Below, one piece after another: positions 1 to 11,269 of a stretch of 64,000 bases of DNA (its first letter is position 1; each line of letters starts with the position of its first letter). The position numbers were made by a program, and so were the translations under genes. The notes under the pieces were generated by a model, which saw nothing but the letters and a program-made list of their open reading frames with translations, did no database searches and had not been told where the DNA came from. The stretch is from Leptodontidium sp. MPI-SDFR-AT-0119 (taxonomy: Eukaryota; Ascomycota; Leotiomycetes; Helotiales; Leptodontidiaceae), in the NCBI GenBank assembly GCA_020726505.1, contig JAHLEZ010000001.1:2170001-2234000 (forward strand). Reading direction: 5' to 3'.

Positions 1-1673
1 CATATAATCGCTAAACTCCCGCGCTCCATCTTCGAAACTAGTTCCGTCGAGCTCTACTCTGCCATCGGTGGCAAGGATAGCCCTCAATCCTTCTACATCT
101 TTCACCATAGATGGCAATTCCATTGAATTTGGTATTACATGCGAGGCAGTCGAAGGCGTAGAGATTTGACATTCAAAGAGACTAGAGATTCCCGTCGAAG
201 TACCATCAGCACATCCAGCATGGGTACTGTTGGTCGAAGACCTCGAATAATGAGGCTGCGGTGCCTTTGCAGCCACAATGGCGAATTCATCAACTTCTGA
301 AGGATTCGAAGACCAACAGAGAACAGTTTTCTCCACAAAAGAAAGTGCATTAGCTCTTATCTTAAATGCTTCAGCTTCAGTCTGTCCATCTTCGAGCTCG
401 TCGAGCTCAAAATCGTCCAACGTTGCCATACTGATCTTGCAATCTTCTTTTCTGATCCGTGTGGTTCGGCGAATGCCGCTGCCGGAATTTAGACTCAGGG
501 TCCGGTCTTGAACGAACAATGTCCACCATATCCTTCGATTCAAAGATTTTTGGCGATGCGTAGACCTATCTAGGTCAAAGTGACGGTTTAGTCCCAGACT
601 AAAAGCGAAGGAGATCGCCTGATCGAGCCAATGTGCGGCATCCTTGAACCCAACAGAACGCTCCATGCTTCGGGGGCAGACAGTCATGAGTAGTAGAGTC
701 TGGATTACAGAAAGGCGCTGCATGCATGTGTCAAAGTCGTAGAGAAGCTGCTAAATCTATTAGCTACTTTTCATGAACCCATAGAGTCCTGTCATCCCTA
801 CTTACTCTGACTCGATTAAAAAGTGCTTCCCTAGCGACCTCTCTAGTTTCAAATCCCTCCTCGCTCAGTGTCTTCGTGCTCACAAACTCTACTCCAGTGA
901 ACAGAATAGCTTGGAAGAGTAGTAGACTGAGTTTTTTCGTACTGAAGGACGCAAGACCGTTAGCCCTGCCTCCCCTTCCCACTACGCCATTGCTATTCTT
1001 TACAATCGACAAGAACTCCTCCAGATCCAGAATGGGCATCCTCGGATAGACGAAGTCAACGAAGCCGCCCAGAAGTGCGATTTGAAAGCACTCAGTGGGG
1101 ATATTTAGGGCATCATGAGAGTGAAGATAAGCCAAATCTGCTGCCTCCAGATGGGGTGGGAACTTCTCGAAGATATCATATGAAGGCCCACCGCATTCTT
1201 CATTGGAAGTCGATGGCATCCTACGTGGCTCGCAAGTTTCTGGAATTAGGTCTTGGGGTACCGAGGTATTTCTTGAGCTTTTCAAATCATCAGGGTGTGT
1301 CTGCGTTTGTGTGCTGGTGGTCGCTCGTTTAGGACTTTTCCTAGGAAATGATTGGCCCAAATCTTAAAATTGAAGGAGGACATGCCTACCTTTGTTCCTC
1401 CCGTGGAATAAAACACATGACTCCATCCAGCTTGCAATTCAAACAAGGACCCCCTTCCACTACAACACTGCATCTGACCTTGCGTCTATGACACATGTCA
1501 CAGGCTCGTGAGGATCGTTTTCTTCCTTTCTCATTCTTCTGCTTCTTCCGCATCCTCCTCTTTGCTGGAGCTTTGGTTGAGGAAAGAGCAGCACTTCCAG
1601 ACGAGATGTCGTCTCCGGTTTCTCGAAAGAACGAAAAGTCGTCGTCGTAGAAATCCGAATCCATGTTTGACAT
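1..1673 (-). CDS. Zn2Cys6 transcription factor, cutinase-factor (CTF1-beta)-like, 3' end outside window
   Basis: Predicted nuclear DNA-binding regulator. Exons run 1673-1390, 1340-806 and 750-1, and all junctions keep the frame. The N-terminal part is acidic, then basic (KRRMRKKQK), followed by a Zn2Cys6 cluster (CDMCHRRKVRC, then CLNCKLDGVMC). The second exon carries the fungal-specific regulatory domain onset (FVDFVYPRMPILDLEEF) and the third the conserved LLYDFD, RRIWWTLFVQDR and RPT-like core (RRTTRIRKEDC). About 520 residues are visible and the C-terminus lies beyond base 1. The start at 1673 (MSNMDSDF) is chosen over an in-frame ATG at 1748 because the longer N-terminus is low in acidic character and less likely; both are possible. 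The order of conserved blocks resembles cutinase transcription factor 1 beta, which is a family resemblance only and does not prove a role in cutinase control. It lies upstream of, and is co-oriented with, the monooxygenase gene at 2311-4259. Confidence 0.85.
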
Positions 1674-2310
1674 TTTTGAATTCAACGGTGGTAACTTTTG
1701 AGTTGTGAGGAGTGGTACAGGATCAGGCACACACCATTGCCCCTGCAATTTTCATTTCGGGACCACAGGAGTGATTTTAAGCATGGAATCAGTATAGACT
1801 TACTGCTGTACTTTCCTAACAAGAGATACCATCGAGGCTTTGGACTTCTGTTCCCACGGCCAGGCCCGAGTCATGGAAACTCGGCTCGGGCGGGATTGGT
1901 TTTCCGGTTCTCGCCACTGCCATCCAAAACCTGCGTACTGCGTACAACAGAAAGGCAAACAACGGTGAAGCCAAAGCAGAGGGTCACGGGAGACTCCTGA
2001 ATATTCCTGTTACGACTATTTCCGAGAGTCTGAAATCATCTGACTCATTGAATTTCGAAGAATCACAAGTGATCAACATCTCAATTAGGAGACCTGTCCA
2101 AACTACCGGATTTCGATGTGTCATCAACCTTGCGACAGCAAAGTTCGTCGCAGGCTCGCGGCTATTGTACATATTTCAGGTTTTAATTATCGAAAATATT
2201 CTTTAGTCCACAGTACCGAATACATATGCGTAGATGCTCAGGAATGACTAGGGTCAATGATTTTTGATTTCAAAGTTATCACAAAGTTATCAAACACATG
2301 ACGTTCAAGC
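1674..2310. other. Intergenic region between regulator and monooxygenase
   Basis: About 640 bp holding the promoter of the minus-strand regulator and the 3' flank of the monooxygenase. I see no conserved coding signal. The AT-rich part around 2170-2300 probably contains the monooxygenase terminator, but no discrete site can be defined. Confidence 0.5.
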
Positions 2311-4259
2311 TCACCAGCCCACCAACTCCTTGGCAAAATTCCCTTTCCAGACCATGCCTGTAGCAAGAACTGTCATCAAACTGTACTTCGAGAATATTGC
2401 TGAGAAGGCGCTGCTTGTCGCACTTCTCACAACCCAGGTTCTCGAGCCACCCTCAAGGTTGAAATCTTTGAAGCGGGGAAACCATGTGGCACGCCAGTAA
2501 CCATATGCATGGCCAGGCCAGGATGCAGAGTTTCTTCCTTCCGAATTGATGTACCAGTTGGAACAGTCTGCGGAGTAGACCGTCCCCTTGAGAAGAACAT
2601 CTATGCCCGAGGCAAAGTCGTTTTCCGCTTCTGGCTTCACGTCGAACACTGACGCCCGCTTGTTTAACAGAGATGCAACGAGGGTTTTTGCGATGTATTC
2701 TACTTGCACCTCGCTTGCAAAAATCACCGAATTGTGTGCAGGGAACGAATTCGGCCCAAAGCTGCTTTCTGTTAGCCGCTTATAGAGAAAATGGGACATC
2801 AACAACTTACAGAATGGCAAAGTTAGGAAAGTTGTGAACATATGTCCCAAGATAGGCCTGTGCACCCTTATCTGCTGCCCACTGGTCCGCAAGAGACTGG
2901 CCATTTTCTCCAGTGATGTGCATTGGAGTGAGAAAGTTGGTGACTTGGAAGCCAGTGGCAAACACAACTACATCGAACTCCTGATGTTCTCCGGTCTCAC
3001 TTGTGATGCCGGTTGCGTCAAATTCTCGGATACCCTCGCCCAACAAAGTAAGATTGTTTTCGTGCAGTGATTCGAGGTAGTTGGGATCGAATATCCGTCT
3101 TTTGCAACCTAGTTTTGTGAGCTAGTAGTAACTGTTACTGGATATAAATTGACCTACCTAGAGGAAAATCAGGAACAAGAATGTCATGGTATTTCTTTGG
3201 CGCAGTACGATAGATGTAGTCCCTGGCAGTCTTCTCAGTCGCGGCCCGTTTTTCCTTAGCCTTTTCACCAGCCATGTAGGTATCGACAAGAGCGTCGTTG
3301 GTCCTGAAGAGTTGCAAGCGATGAAGACGCTGCCAGAATGGCACAAAACGAAAGCACAACTTCTCAACAGCCGTGAACGTCCTATTTGGTCGCTCGTGGT
3401 ACCATTGAGGACTGCGAGCGTACCTACCCATTGAATTAGTCTCACGCTTCAATAGTGAAGAGTCGTCAGCGCTGGTACATACTGTGTGAGGGTCTTGACT
3501 CGTTTCACGACACTCGGAACTACTTGAGCTGCACTGCAGCCATTCCCAATAATAGCCATCCGCTTCCCTTGGTAGTGGTATGTGTGGTCCCATCGCGCAG
3601 TGTGGAATGTCTTTCCTTGAAACTTCTCCAGTCCAGGAAACTTGATGTTGCGAGGCTCCGAGATTCCACCAACTGCTGATATGAAAATGGTTGCTTCCTT
3701 AACGAACTCTTTGTTCGCCGCATCGCGAAGTCGCACCTCCCATTTTTGAGTGCGAACGTTCCACCTCGCCCCTAAACACTCTATACCAAAATTCATGTGT
3801 TTCCGTAGATTGAATTTGTCGACCGTCGATTCCATGTCTTTGCCAGTTAGCACGTGTGCGTGTATAAGTTGGTTCTGTGGGGTGCAAACATTGAAGAATC
3901 TCGGCCTGATCGCAAAGTTCCTTCGACCAATGCGGGTTCAAATTAAAACTGAATGAGTAGAGGTGTGTCGGTATGTCACATCCGCTGTTCAAGGCATGTC
4001 AGCAGGATCAAGGAATTGTTTTTGCTGGTAATCAGGTCTCACCATCCAGGATATGTATTTGTTCTCCAAGTGCCTCCCGCTCCATCCAGTTTCTCATAGA
4101 TCTGTATAGCGCAGGTTAGGCAATGAACCGACATGGAATTTGAGCAGCAAGAGAAGGTCGACTTCTACACACAGTGAAATTCTGAAACCCAAGCTTGTGC
4201 TTCAAGGTGTGTGCCATTGCAATGGCCGAAGGCCCTGCACCGATTATTATGATGTTCAT
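2311..4259 (-). CDS. Flavin-binding (Baeyer-Villiger type) monooxygenase
   Basis: Seven exons (4259-4173, 4101-4043, 3984-3890, 3837-3483, 3423-3158, 3108-2811, 2761-2311) join into an open frame of 536 residues; one intron has a textbook TGCTAAC branch site. The N-terminus has the FAD-binding GAGPSA motif (residues 7-12), followed by the GGTWRTNTYPGCGCD signature. The Baeyer-Villiger fingerprint FxGxxxHTxxW occupies about residues 153-163 (FQGKTFHTARW), the NADPH motif GNGCSA follows near 175, and the FATGF motif is at 337-341. The family uses FAD and NADPH to insert one oxygen atom into ketones or heteroatoms; the substrate cannot be read from sequence. No signal peptide is seen. It is divergent from the Zn2Cys6 regulator at 5683, which makes that regulator a candidate controller. 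I see no damage. Confidence 0.9.
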
Positions 4260-5682
4260 TTTCTTTTTCTCAAGAGCGCAAAACCGAGGAATGGTTTCCA
4301 GGCGTGTAGGCGGTTGGCGGTTGGCGGTTGGCCTTTTGCTGCTGGTGGGGAAAGGTATGGATCTTGATCTTGGATTGCAATCCAGACAATGAGACTGCAA
4401 TGCAATTTGGTTTTTGAAACGACTTCAAATATCAAGTGAAGGGCCAAATACCGGGAGAGAGTACCATGGAGAAGAGTAGAGAGTAATTTATGAATGGCAT
4501 GACGTTCCTACAAAAATTGCTATGCAACAGTAGTCTCAGGCCACTTCAACTTCTCATCATGTCTGGATTCTGGATTGCGGAGAGCCCTTGGAGCCTTGCG
4601 AGCGGAATTGTAATCCCATGGGATTTAATATTTAGGATGAATCTGGATGCTGCTGTTGCCCCACACTTTCCAATGCCCTGGCCCCGTTCATTTCCCCGGA
4701 GTTCATTAAGTGCGGTGCGGGGCGTATTCGCCGGGGAAAAGCTGTCCCCCGTGTTAGATTTAGATTTTAGCTCATCGTAAAGACCAAAAGAGAAACTTAA
4801 GTACGGGAGGCATTGTCATGCAGTACAGCAGGTAGCTAGGTAAGCTACCCACGGAGCCGTACCTTGCTGATGTGTTGTCTATCGGACATGTTGCATTAAG
4901 TTTTCAGCAGTGGAAACTTGGTGCTTAAAAGCTGCTCAGTCCCTCTGTCTGTTGGAATGACAAGAGGCCAAGTAAGCTGCAGTCATCAATCAACTTGTGG
5001 TCGTAGTCCAGAGTCAACATTGAGGACCACCAGGACCAAGGGCTGAGATCAGGAACATGATAACCTATCCGCCTCATACTGCAATCTATCAACCAACCAA
5101 TGCCCGAGACAGCACGCTAGATGCCATTGTTCTGGCGGGTGGCCAGAGGGGTGAGCCATGACAAATGGCTGTTGCATGCCGGCGAGCTGCCCGCAGCCCC
5201 GAGCTGGACGCCTCGTCTCGTTCATGGACACAGCTCGAAGAATAGCGATGCACTCAATAGCTAGTGCGACATCATCAAGTACTCTCATTGATCGATAGGC
5301 TTGAATTGTTGTGATTTGGTCTTTCCATCATCTTGGGTGGGTTGATTTCTTGCTTTACCATTAACGAAGCAAAGGATATAGAACCTCTGCTAGCTTATTT
5401 TACTGTAATGTTGACATGGCAATTTGTAACCGAGGCCAAGGAGTTCAGTGTCCAGCTACCTTACTTGTACCCCGCAATCCTGCCAAGCAGCCCAACGACG
5501 CCCCTAATTTCTCACCCTTAGAATGATCCTTTTACCTCAACACTGTCACCAGCTCACCAACCCACCAGCCTCTGAAAAGACCCCATCAAACTTGGTAGCA
5601 TTATTATACCTGTAGCGTTAACTGCCGTCTGGGCTGTCAGGATCTCCGGACTGGACTCCGCATCCCTTGGATCTCCTGCAGG
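4260..5682. promoter_or_regulatory. Divergent promoter region between monooxygenase and regulator
   Basis: A 1.4 kb spacer between two divergently transcribed genes. It contains only short overlapping reading frames with no recognisable domain. It must hold both promoters and 5' leaders. I cannot assign specific factor sites with confidence. Confidence 0.5.
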
Positions 5683-8476
5683 ATGGGGCGAGAGAACGGA
5701 AGTGAAGCATCGAAGAAGCACATATCGACAGCATGTACATCTTGCCGAGGTCGGAAAGTAAAGGTAATCTTAGAATGGGGTGATTTAGCAGGCCAATTTA
5801 CTGACATGAACTCGTTGGAAGTGTGATGGACAGGCTCCTGTTTGCTCCAACTGCGTACTATACAAGCAGCGATGCGAATATAACTTCTCAGACAAGCGCA
5901 AGTGGGTGCTCTTCATCCACCACCTTCTAAGCAAAATACTGAGTTCTTCGCAGGATTTCTCCTAAGAAGACAATTCAATCCCTGACCGAGCGTATTGCCT
6001 TGCTCGAAACTATTTTGATGACGCACGGCATCGACTTCCCTTCAGACAATCCACTTGAGCCGCATCAGTCATCGTTCAATTTTGTAAGCGATCTCAAAGC
6101 AAGCGAACATGTGAAGCACCAAAATTCTGGCAGTTACGTATCCGAGACTGCGCCTGATCAGTCTCTATTCGAGTTTGATACATCAAGCACAATCCAAACC
6201 CCCTTTACTTCCCTCTTCGAAAACGGCCATATGGACCATTTTATCCCAGAGTATGGAGACCTCACAGATATCTTCCCGAATCACTTTTCGTCCACGTACA
6301 ATTTGGCCTACCCAAGAGCCGAAGGCAATGCTCCTGCTGCCTTTGAGCATCTAGCCCAGGGCCAAATGGCCAGCGATTCATTAGCCCAGAATTCTGTTTT
6401 GACAGACGATCCCAAAATCGAATGGTTTTCTGAATCGCACAGGGTAGCTGCAGATATTCCAGCTGAACCTCAAACAAGGAATGACACAAATGACATTATG
6501 GACCAGCTGTCAGCGAGAATCGGCTCATTTCAGATCGCCGAGGACGGGCAGCTGCGATACTTTGGAGCTACGTCTAATTTGCATATACTACAAGACGGTC
6601 TATCTTCAATATCTCGACCAGTCAATCGATCAGTCTACGCCGAGAAAGAACTAGTTCTATCACGCGCGGGCCTTGACCGCAAGGTTGACCGGGAGTTTCG
6701 AAGACATCTAGAAGATCTTTACTTCCAATGGGAAGATCCTGCAATCCATGTTGTGGATAAAGAAATGTATTTTCAGGCCCAAAGTGCCTACATCTCCGAG
6801 GACATCGAAACACCCTTTTACTCTGAGACTCTGATGAATGCCATGTAAGCGAAGCTCCTGCGAATGTTGGTCATACTCTAACATTGGACTGGATAGTTGT
6901 GCTTCGGGCTCAAGTCTCACGTCGCGAACAGACCTTGGATCACCACATGATGCCGCAGAATTTTTCAGCTCAAGAGCAAAGCTTTTGCTCGAGATCGAGA
7001 TGGACAGCCCTTCCATCGCTACTGTACAGGCGCTTGTCATCATGAGCGCTATAGAAGCTGCTTTCACTCGAGATGCCCGCGGATGGTTGTATAGCGGTAG
7101 GTTTGTTACCTTATCGCCAACAATACGTGCTCACTCTTTAATAGGAATGGCTGTTAGATTGAGTGCGGATCTGGGTTTGCATCTGGATCTGAACAGTGAG
7201 GTCAGGCAGGGTCTTATCACAGCCCGAGAACTTGAAGTAAGACGGACAGCATTTTGGGGCGTCTTCATCCATGACAAGTAAGCAAACTTAGCACCGGAAG
7301 ACTAGACATGTCGAACCAGAACTCGAGCTCACTCTATAATCTAGTATGTGGAGTCTGTATGTTGGCCGCCCCTCAGGAGTCAACGTACAAGATATTTCTA
7401 TATCACGGCCTCAGGTTCCACCTGGTCCAGTCAAATCGCGAGTATGGCATAGGAGTTCTGAGACAGCAGATCCGCCGCTGGGAGTAGCAAGCTTACAGCA
7501 TGATTTGTATGACCCAGTGGAGGCATGTGCTGATGCAAACGTATCACTTGGCATAATGATGAGCAAATTAAGCAAGACAGTGTGAGTCAAATCTTCCTGA
7601 GAGCATCTAACACTTGAGGTACCTAAAGCAAAGCTAACGATTGATTTTCAAAGTTACTCTGGAAAGTCAATATCGGATGACAGGCTTGAAGAATTTGCTG
7701 CAGGCATACGAGTTGAATTTGACGAATGGAAAAGAGGACTCCCGATCGAGCTGCGGGTTAACATGGAAGATGAAAGCAGGCCCTATCTTCCCCATGTACT
7801 GCAACTTCAGTTAGTATTCTTTGCAGCCCTATATCCCTTTGTTTGCCTAACAAGGTCGTTTAGCATGCAGTTCTACGCCATATCTATACTTCTATACCGA
7901 CCATTCTTCTCTCGTAGTCTCAGCACTCCAGAGTCCTCTCCCTCGCCTCCCTCAGAAGATCCTCGAGTAATGTGCATCACAGCAGCACAATCCATTGTGA
8001 AGCTTTTGAAAATATACCGAAAGCAACACACTCTTCGCCGCGCTAATGTTCACATCGTTCATCTCGTCTTCACCGCATCCCTCATCTGCGTATATAATAC
8101 CTACAGCAACGACAAGACTTTGGCTGCGAACAACCTCAACGACCTGCAATTTTGCTGTCAGGCTCTTGGGGAAATTGGAGAGGCATATCAGAATTCTATG
8201 AGGGCGCTTGAAGTCATCATTTGCATCAAGCGTGAGTGGCTTGGGAAAGTGAAGACCATGGCGCGACTCAAGAGACGGTGTTCAACTTATAACCATGAGG
8301 GCGAAGGAGTGATAAGACAGAAGAAGCGGATTGCAGAGCTTCAGGGAAATAAAGACCAAATGCCTGGTGTGGGCGAGGAAGCTGCATTACAGCTGCCTGC
8401 GGCTACCAGTTATGGGACGCACAATCCACAGCAGAGCTCGGAACAGTTCCTTAATGAACTGTTTCCAAATTGTTAG
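5683..8476 (+). CDS. Zn2Cys6 transcription factor, NirA/NIT4-like
   Basis: Eight exons (5683-5763, 5822-5901, 5954-6844, 6897-7096, 7145-7277, 7345-7581, 7654-7809, 7864-8476) give an uninterrupted 796-residue protein. The Zn2Cys6 cluster (CTSCRGRKVKC...CSNCVLYKQRC) is at about residues 18-47 and is split by the first intron right before its third Cys. A short coiled coil (TIQSLTERIALLETIL) follows. The fungal-specific domain core is seen as MAVRLSADLGLH, RRTAFWGVFIHDNMWSLYVGRPS and, after the last intron, MQFYAISILLYRPFF. The last intron begins GTTAGT and contains CTAAC; reading through it would also stay open but would insert residues that break this conserved stretch. The cluster and linker resemble NirA/NIT4-type nitrogen regulators, but the target is not inferable. 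It is divergent from the monooxygenase. Confidence 0.85.
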
Positions 8477-8545
8477 ATGAGGTCATCAACTCAATGAATT
8501 ATCGCGCAATGCAGCAGCCCTAAGTCTGGGAATGCTCTGGCTGGT

Positions 8546-8929
8546 TTGCGACGCCGTTTCACCTTTTGGCCAGCTATTTCCCAAAGCTTGTGTCCGACCT
8601 CTTCTCAAACCTCGGCACTCCACCGCCCTTGGGTTGACGTGTTGCCATGGCCTGAATTGCGAGACAAAATTCTCTTTCTTGCGACTAATGAGTCGATCGA
8701 CGAGGACGAGTTATGGTATGACATGGTCGAGTTTGATGCTTCTAGGAGTTGCCATGGTGCCTCCATTATCGTCCGGGGAGAGCCATGGGATCCACGCAGC
8801 TGGGAGGTCAGCACTGGCTTCCTGCGCAAATGGGGCTGGATCTTGAAAGGCTGTCCAGATATACTCGAAGCCACAAACTACTGTCGGCATAATAAGGGCG
8901 AGAAAAAACTATCATTCAAGTTACTTTGA
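8546..8929 (+). pseudogene. Orphan DUF3425 (bZIP-associated) C-terminal domain fragment
   Basis: The reading frame from about 8600 to 8929 matches the DUF3425 domain usually found at the C-terminus of fungal bZIP-like proteins: PWVDVLPWPELRDKI, then DEDELWYDM, then the hallmark GEPWDPRSWEVS and FLRKWGWILKGCPDILEATN. A complete gene would have a bZIP region and several hundred residues before this. Here only about 70 bp separate it from the stop of the preceding regulator, and no upstream exon is visible. It is therefore most likely a truncated remnant; a short expressed protein using the ATG at 8546 is possible. The region before 8590 also shows similarity in another frame, consistent with decay. 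Confidence 0.7.
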
Positions 8930-9346
8930 GTATTCGAAATATCGTCAATCAAAATCACACTCAATAAGTACAATATTCGCTTGATTCGACTTCTTTGTCT
9001 TGTGATAATTAATACCCAAATCTATTATTGGAAGGATTTGCAGCCAGACTTATTCTAATTTGCAGCCGAGTCAAATTTCATCTAGCGAACAACGCATCGA
9101 ATAACTTTGCAAGTAGCACCCAACACCAGATCGGTTACTCCTTCAAATATGAGTTTGAGTAGAGTCTCGCCAACATGATGTTCGACTTTTCTGACTATTC
9201 CATTGATTAAATTGATGCTGCTACGTTACGATTCTATGTAATGCCAACGGGAACTGCACCTTCACGGCCACTCTCTACAGCATCCTAGAAATCTAGCCCT
9301 CTCACTAAGCTAGCTTACTGACAACAAATTTCCATTACTTATGATG
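8930..9346. other. AT-rich spacer
   Basis: About 420 bp between two damaged genes. It is AT-rich, with no domain-like translation and no obvious repeat. Confidence 0.4.
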
Positions 9347-10153
9347 CTATTTGATCATTACCGTTGGACCACCTCTTCCAGTCTCTTCAGTCAACTCAGA
9401 AGCCAGGGACTCAAGCTCCCGATGGGCTTTCGTCTTGTCGAAATCTTCCGCGTGCTCAAAATCGATTGCCCGCACATCGTTGTTGGATCGATTGACAATG
9501 AAATTTTATCGATTGGCATCTCCATGGATCAAGCCCATTCCATGCAGTCTGCGAAGCACCTTCTGACAATTCGGCATGTCGCCGATAGAAGCGAACTCTC
9601 CCTCTACTTTCTCCAACAAGAACCCGATAACTCTGCCATTCTCCGTTAAATGACCCAGGAAATTCAGGGCACACGGGGGTTCAGCCGGATGCTGATCTAG
9701 ATGCTCCCTGATAGTTGAATACTCCCTTGTTTCATTCTCAATCCTACGAAAATCCCATTCAAACAAAGCAATTTTCGAAATCGCTGGTTGATCTTCATAT
9801 AAGACCTCGTAGACGTTTGATCGATGGCGCTTGATTTGCTTCAGCAGAAGGACATCAATGCGGTGAGGGTGCCGAGGCTCGCTGATTGCAGGCAGCTGCT
9901 GAAAAGAGAGTGTGGACTCGATGACGCCGTTTGCTCCCCGGGAGATGCGCATTGTGGTCCAGTCTGCGTCGGGAAAGACGGGGAGCTGAGGGATCAGAAG
10001 ATACGGGCGGCACATTGTGTCTTCGTCGAATGTAGAGGTGGGAATGGTTACATAGTGGACTCTGTGTCCTGCTCGAACGCGGTATGTGCCTTGCTCGTCA
10101 TCGATGAGTTGATTGAGTATCTCGATTTGTGATATTGGTACTGGATTCTCCAT
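9347..10153 (-). pseudogene. Protein-kinase-like gene (fungal 'alpha-galactosidase A'-annotated family) with nonsense codon in catalytic loop
   Basis: The frame from ATG 10153 encodes a fungal kinase-fold family often mislabelled alpha-galactosidase A. The family features are the VHYVTIPTSTFDED region, the FLGHLTENGRVIGFLLEKVEG hinge and the RRLHGMGLIHGDANR catalytic loop. Immediately after HGDANR a TAA stop lies at 9506-9508, exactly where the family has a Tyr before Asn-Phe. Translation in the same frame continues for 52 codons with NFIV, the DFG-equivalent AIDFEHAED and a plausible C-terminus ending at TAG 9347-9349. The damage is a single nonsense codon with no frame slip. A truncated protein would lack the metal-binding Asp and should be inactive. 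Recent pseudogenisation, base-calling error and stop-codon readthrough are the alternatives. No intron that would remove the stop is visible. Confidence 0.8.
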
Positions 10154-10440
10154 TGCTTCGTAAGGCTCCGTAGACGATAGAGCATCTGTTGCGGCCGGCA
10201 GGTTATTATATAACTCAATGTCAACTTGTCAAAAAGCACCACCGTAAGTTTGGAAGAAATTGCCGCTTGCAGCTAAGACCTTGTTTTACCACGCGCCAGG
10301 AGTAGCCGCCGGCCACCTAGCAAGTGTGCGGGTGAAGTCTTGTCGGAACTTTCGTGAAGCAACATGCTCTGAAAATAGATCTCCATGGTTCGTCCCCTAA
10401 AAATAGGCGGTTTTCTTCGTCTTGTAGTTTGTTTTAGGGG

Positions 10441-10683
10441 CTACAGATGGTCCTGTAGGACTTGGCCGGTGGAGCCGATGAGACCGCCTCGGCCTTTTAC
10501 TTCGTCACCAAGTGTCTTGTCGAGAGAGTTGGTGAGGTTTCCGAGGAGGTCAACCGGTATAATTGGTTCAAGGAGGTAAAGAGATAGGCATTTGCAAAGA
10601 CCTCTAGGGCTGGTTTCACTTGTCGCGCGGCCGTTGACCCTAATGAATATTACTGTCGGATTCGATATTTGCTTTGGCGGCAA
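10441..10683 (-). other. Unassigned open frame, possible gene relic
   Basis: An 80-codon frame with a protein-like composition (blocks LLEPIIPVDLLGNLTNSLDKTLGDE and KGRGGLIGSTGQVLQDH, shown here only as segments). A methionine-initiated peptide in another frame directly upstream (MDRLQALRQIAAKANIESD, 10710 downward) could be its N-terminus separated by a frame slip. I do not recognise the family. It lies inside the run of damaged genes, so a broken gene is plausible, but chance openness is not excluded. Confidence 0.25.
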
Positions 10684-10762
10684 TTTGTCGCAGCGCCTGG
10701 AGTCGATCCATGAGAAAGCATGCTTCTATGAGCGCTGTACAAAATAAAAAGGTAGCTTAGAA

Positions 10763-11020
10763 CCTCAGCTTAAGGCTTCTCTTCATCAGATTCTCTATCG
10801 ACATTCTCTTGTGCGTTCTAGGTATCTTTCCCTCAGAATTTCATCACCTTCTGACAGACTCGCCAGCCAATCTACTCCTAGATTATTCTTCCTCAGCTTA
10901 CAACTCTGCTTATCAAATTCTCCATCCAAATTCTCTTGTACATTCTAGCTACTTTCTTCCCCCCAAGAATTACATTTGTTTCTGCTGTTCAGTCCTATAT
11001 CAATTTGCTTTCCCATGCTT
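10763..11020 (+). repeat. Imperfect direct repeat, period about 128 bp
   Basis: Two copies start with CCTCAGCTTA at about 10763 and 10891. Both continue with an ATTCTCTTGT block and a TTCTAG(G/C)TA block in the same order and spacing, with scattered mismatches over at least 75 bp. They sit directly upstream of the small Cys-rich frame at 11057, in what would be its promoter and leader. Confidence 0.6.
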
Positions 11021-11056
11021 ATATGCTCCATGCTCCAGCCCCGAAACCAAGTAACA

Positions 11057-11269
11057 ATGTGCACCCAAATCTGGCACAAGTATCAATGCGGATGCAAGCA
11101 AAAGGGAGAATTCAAACAGTGCGACCGGCTATACAACCAACAATCAAATCTACAGTGCAGTATCGTAACCCCCGAGGACTAGACATCCCGCAACTACTGC
11201 GCAAAGCACATGCCCAAAGAGAACAAGGCCACTACCGAATACCGCGGACGTCATCCAAGACTTGAGTAG
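11057..11269 (+). pseudogene. Small Cys-rich protein gene interrupted by in-frame TAG
   Basis: From ATG 11057 the frame encodes a compact Cys-rich peptide (MCTQIWHKYQCGCKQKGEF, then KQCDRLYNQQSNLQC), the style of short fungal Cys-rich proteins that start MCT and pair Cys residues. A TAG at 11180-11182 follows PED. The same frame then gives TSRNYCAKHMPKENK and ends at TAG 11267-11269; the RNYC...HMPKE segment fits the expected C-terminal Cys block of such proteins. I infer that the natural product was about 70 residues and that the internal stop truncates it at 41. The 18 bp from GTAACC to the TAG are too short to be an intron. The family assignment is by pattern only. Confidence 0.5.

Noticed and set aside
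11166..11183. GTAACC...CTAG as an intron that would remove the TAG in the Cys-rich gene
   Set aside because: Eighteen bases is far below the minimum intron size and there is no branch site.
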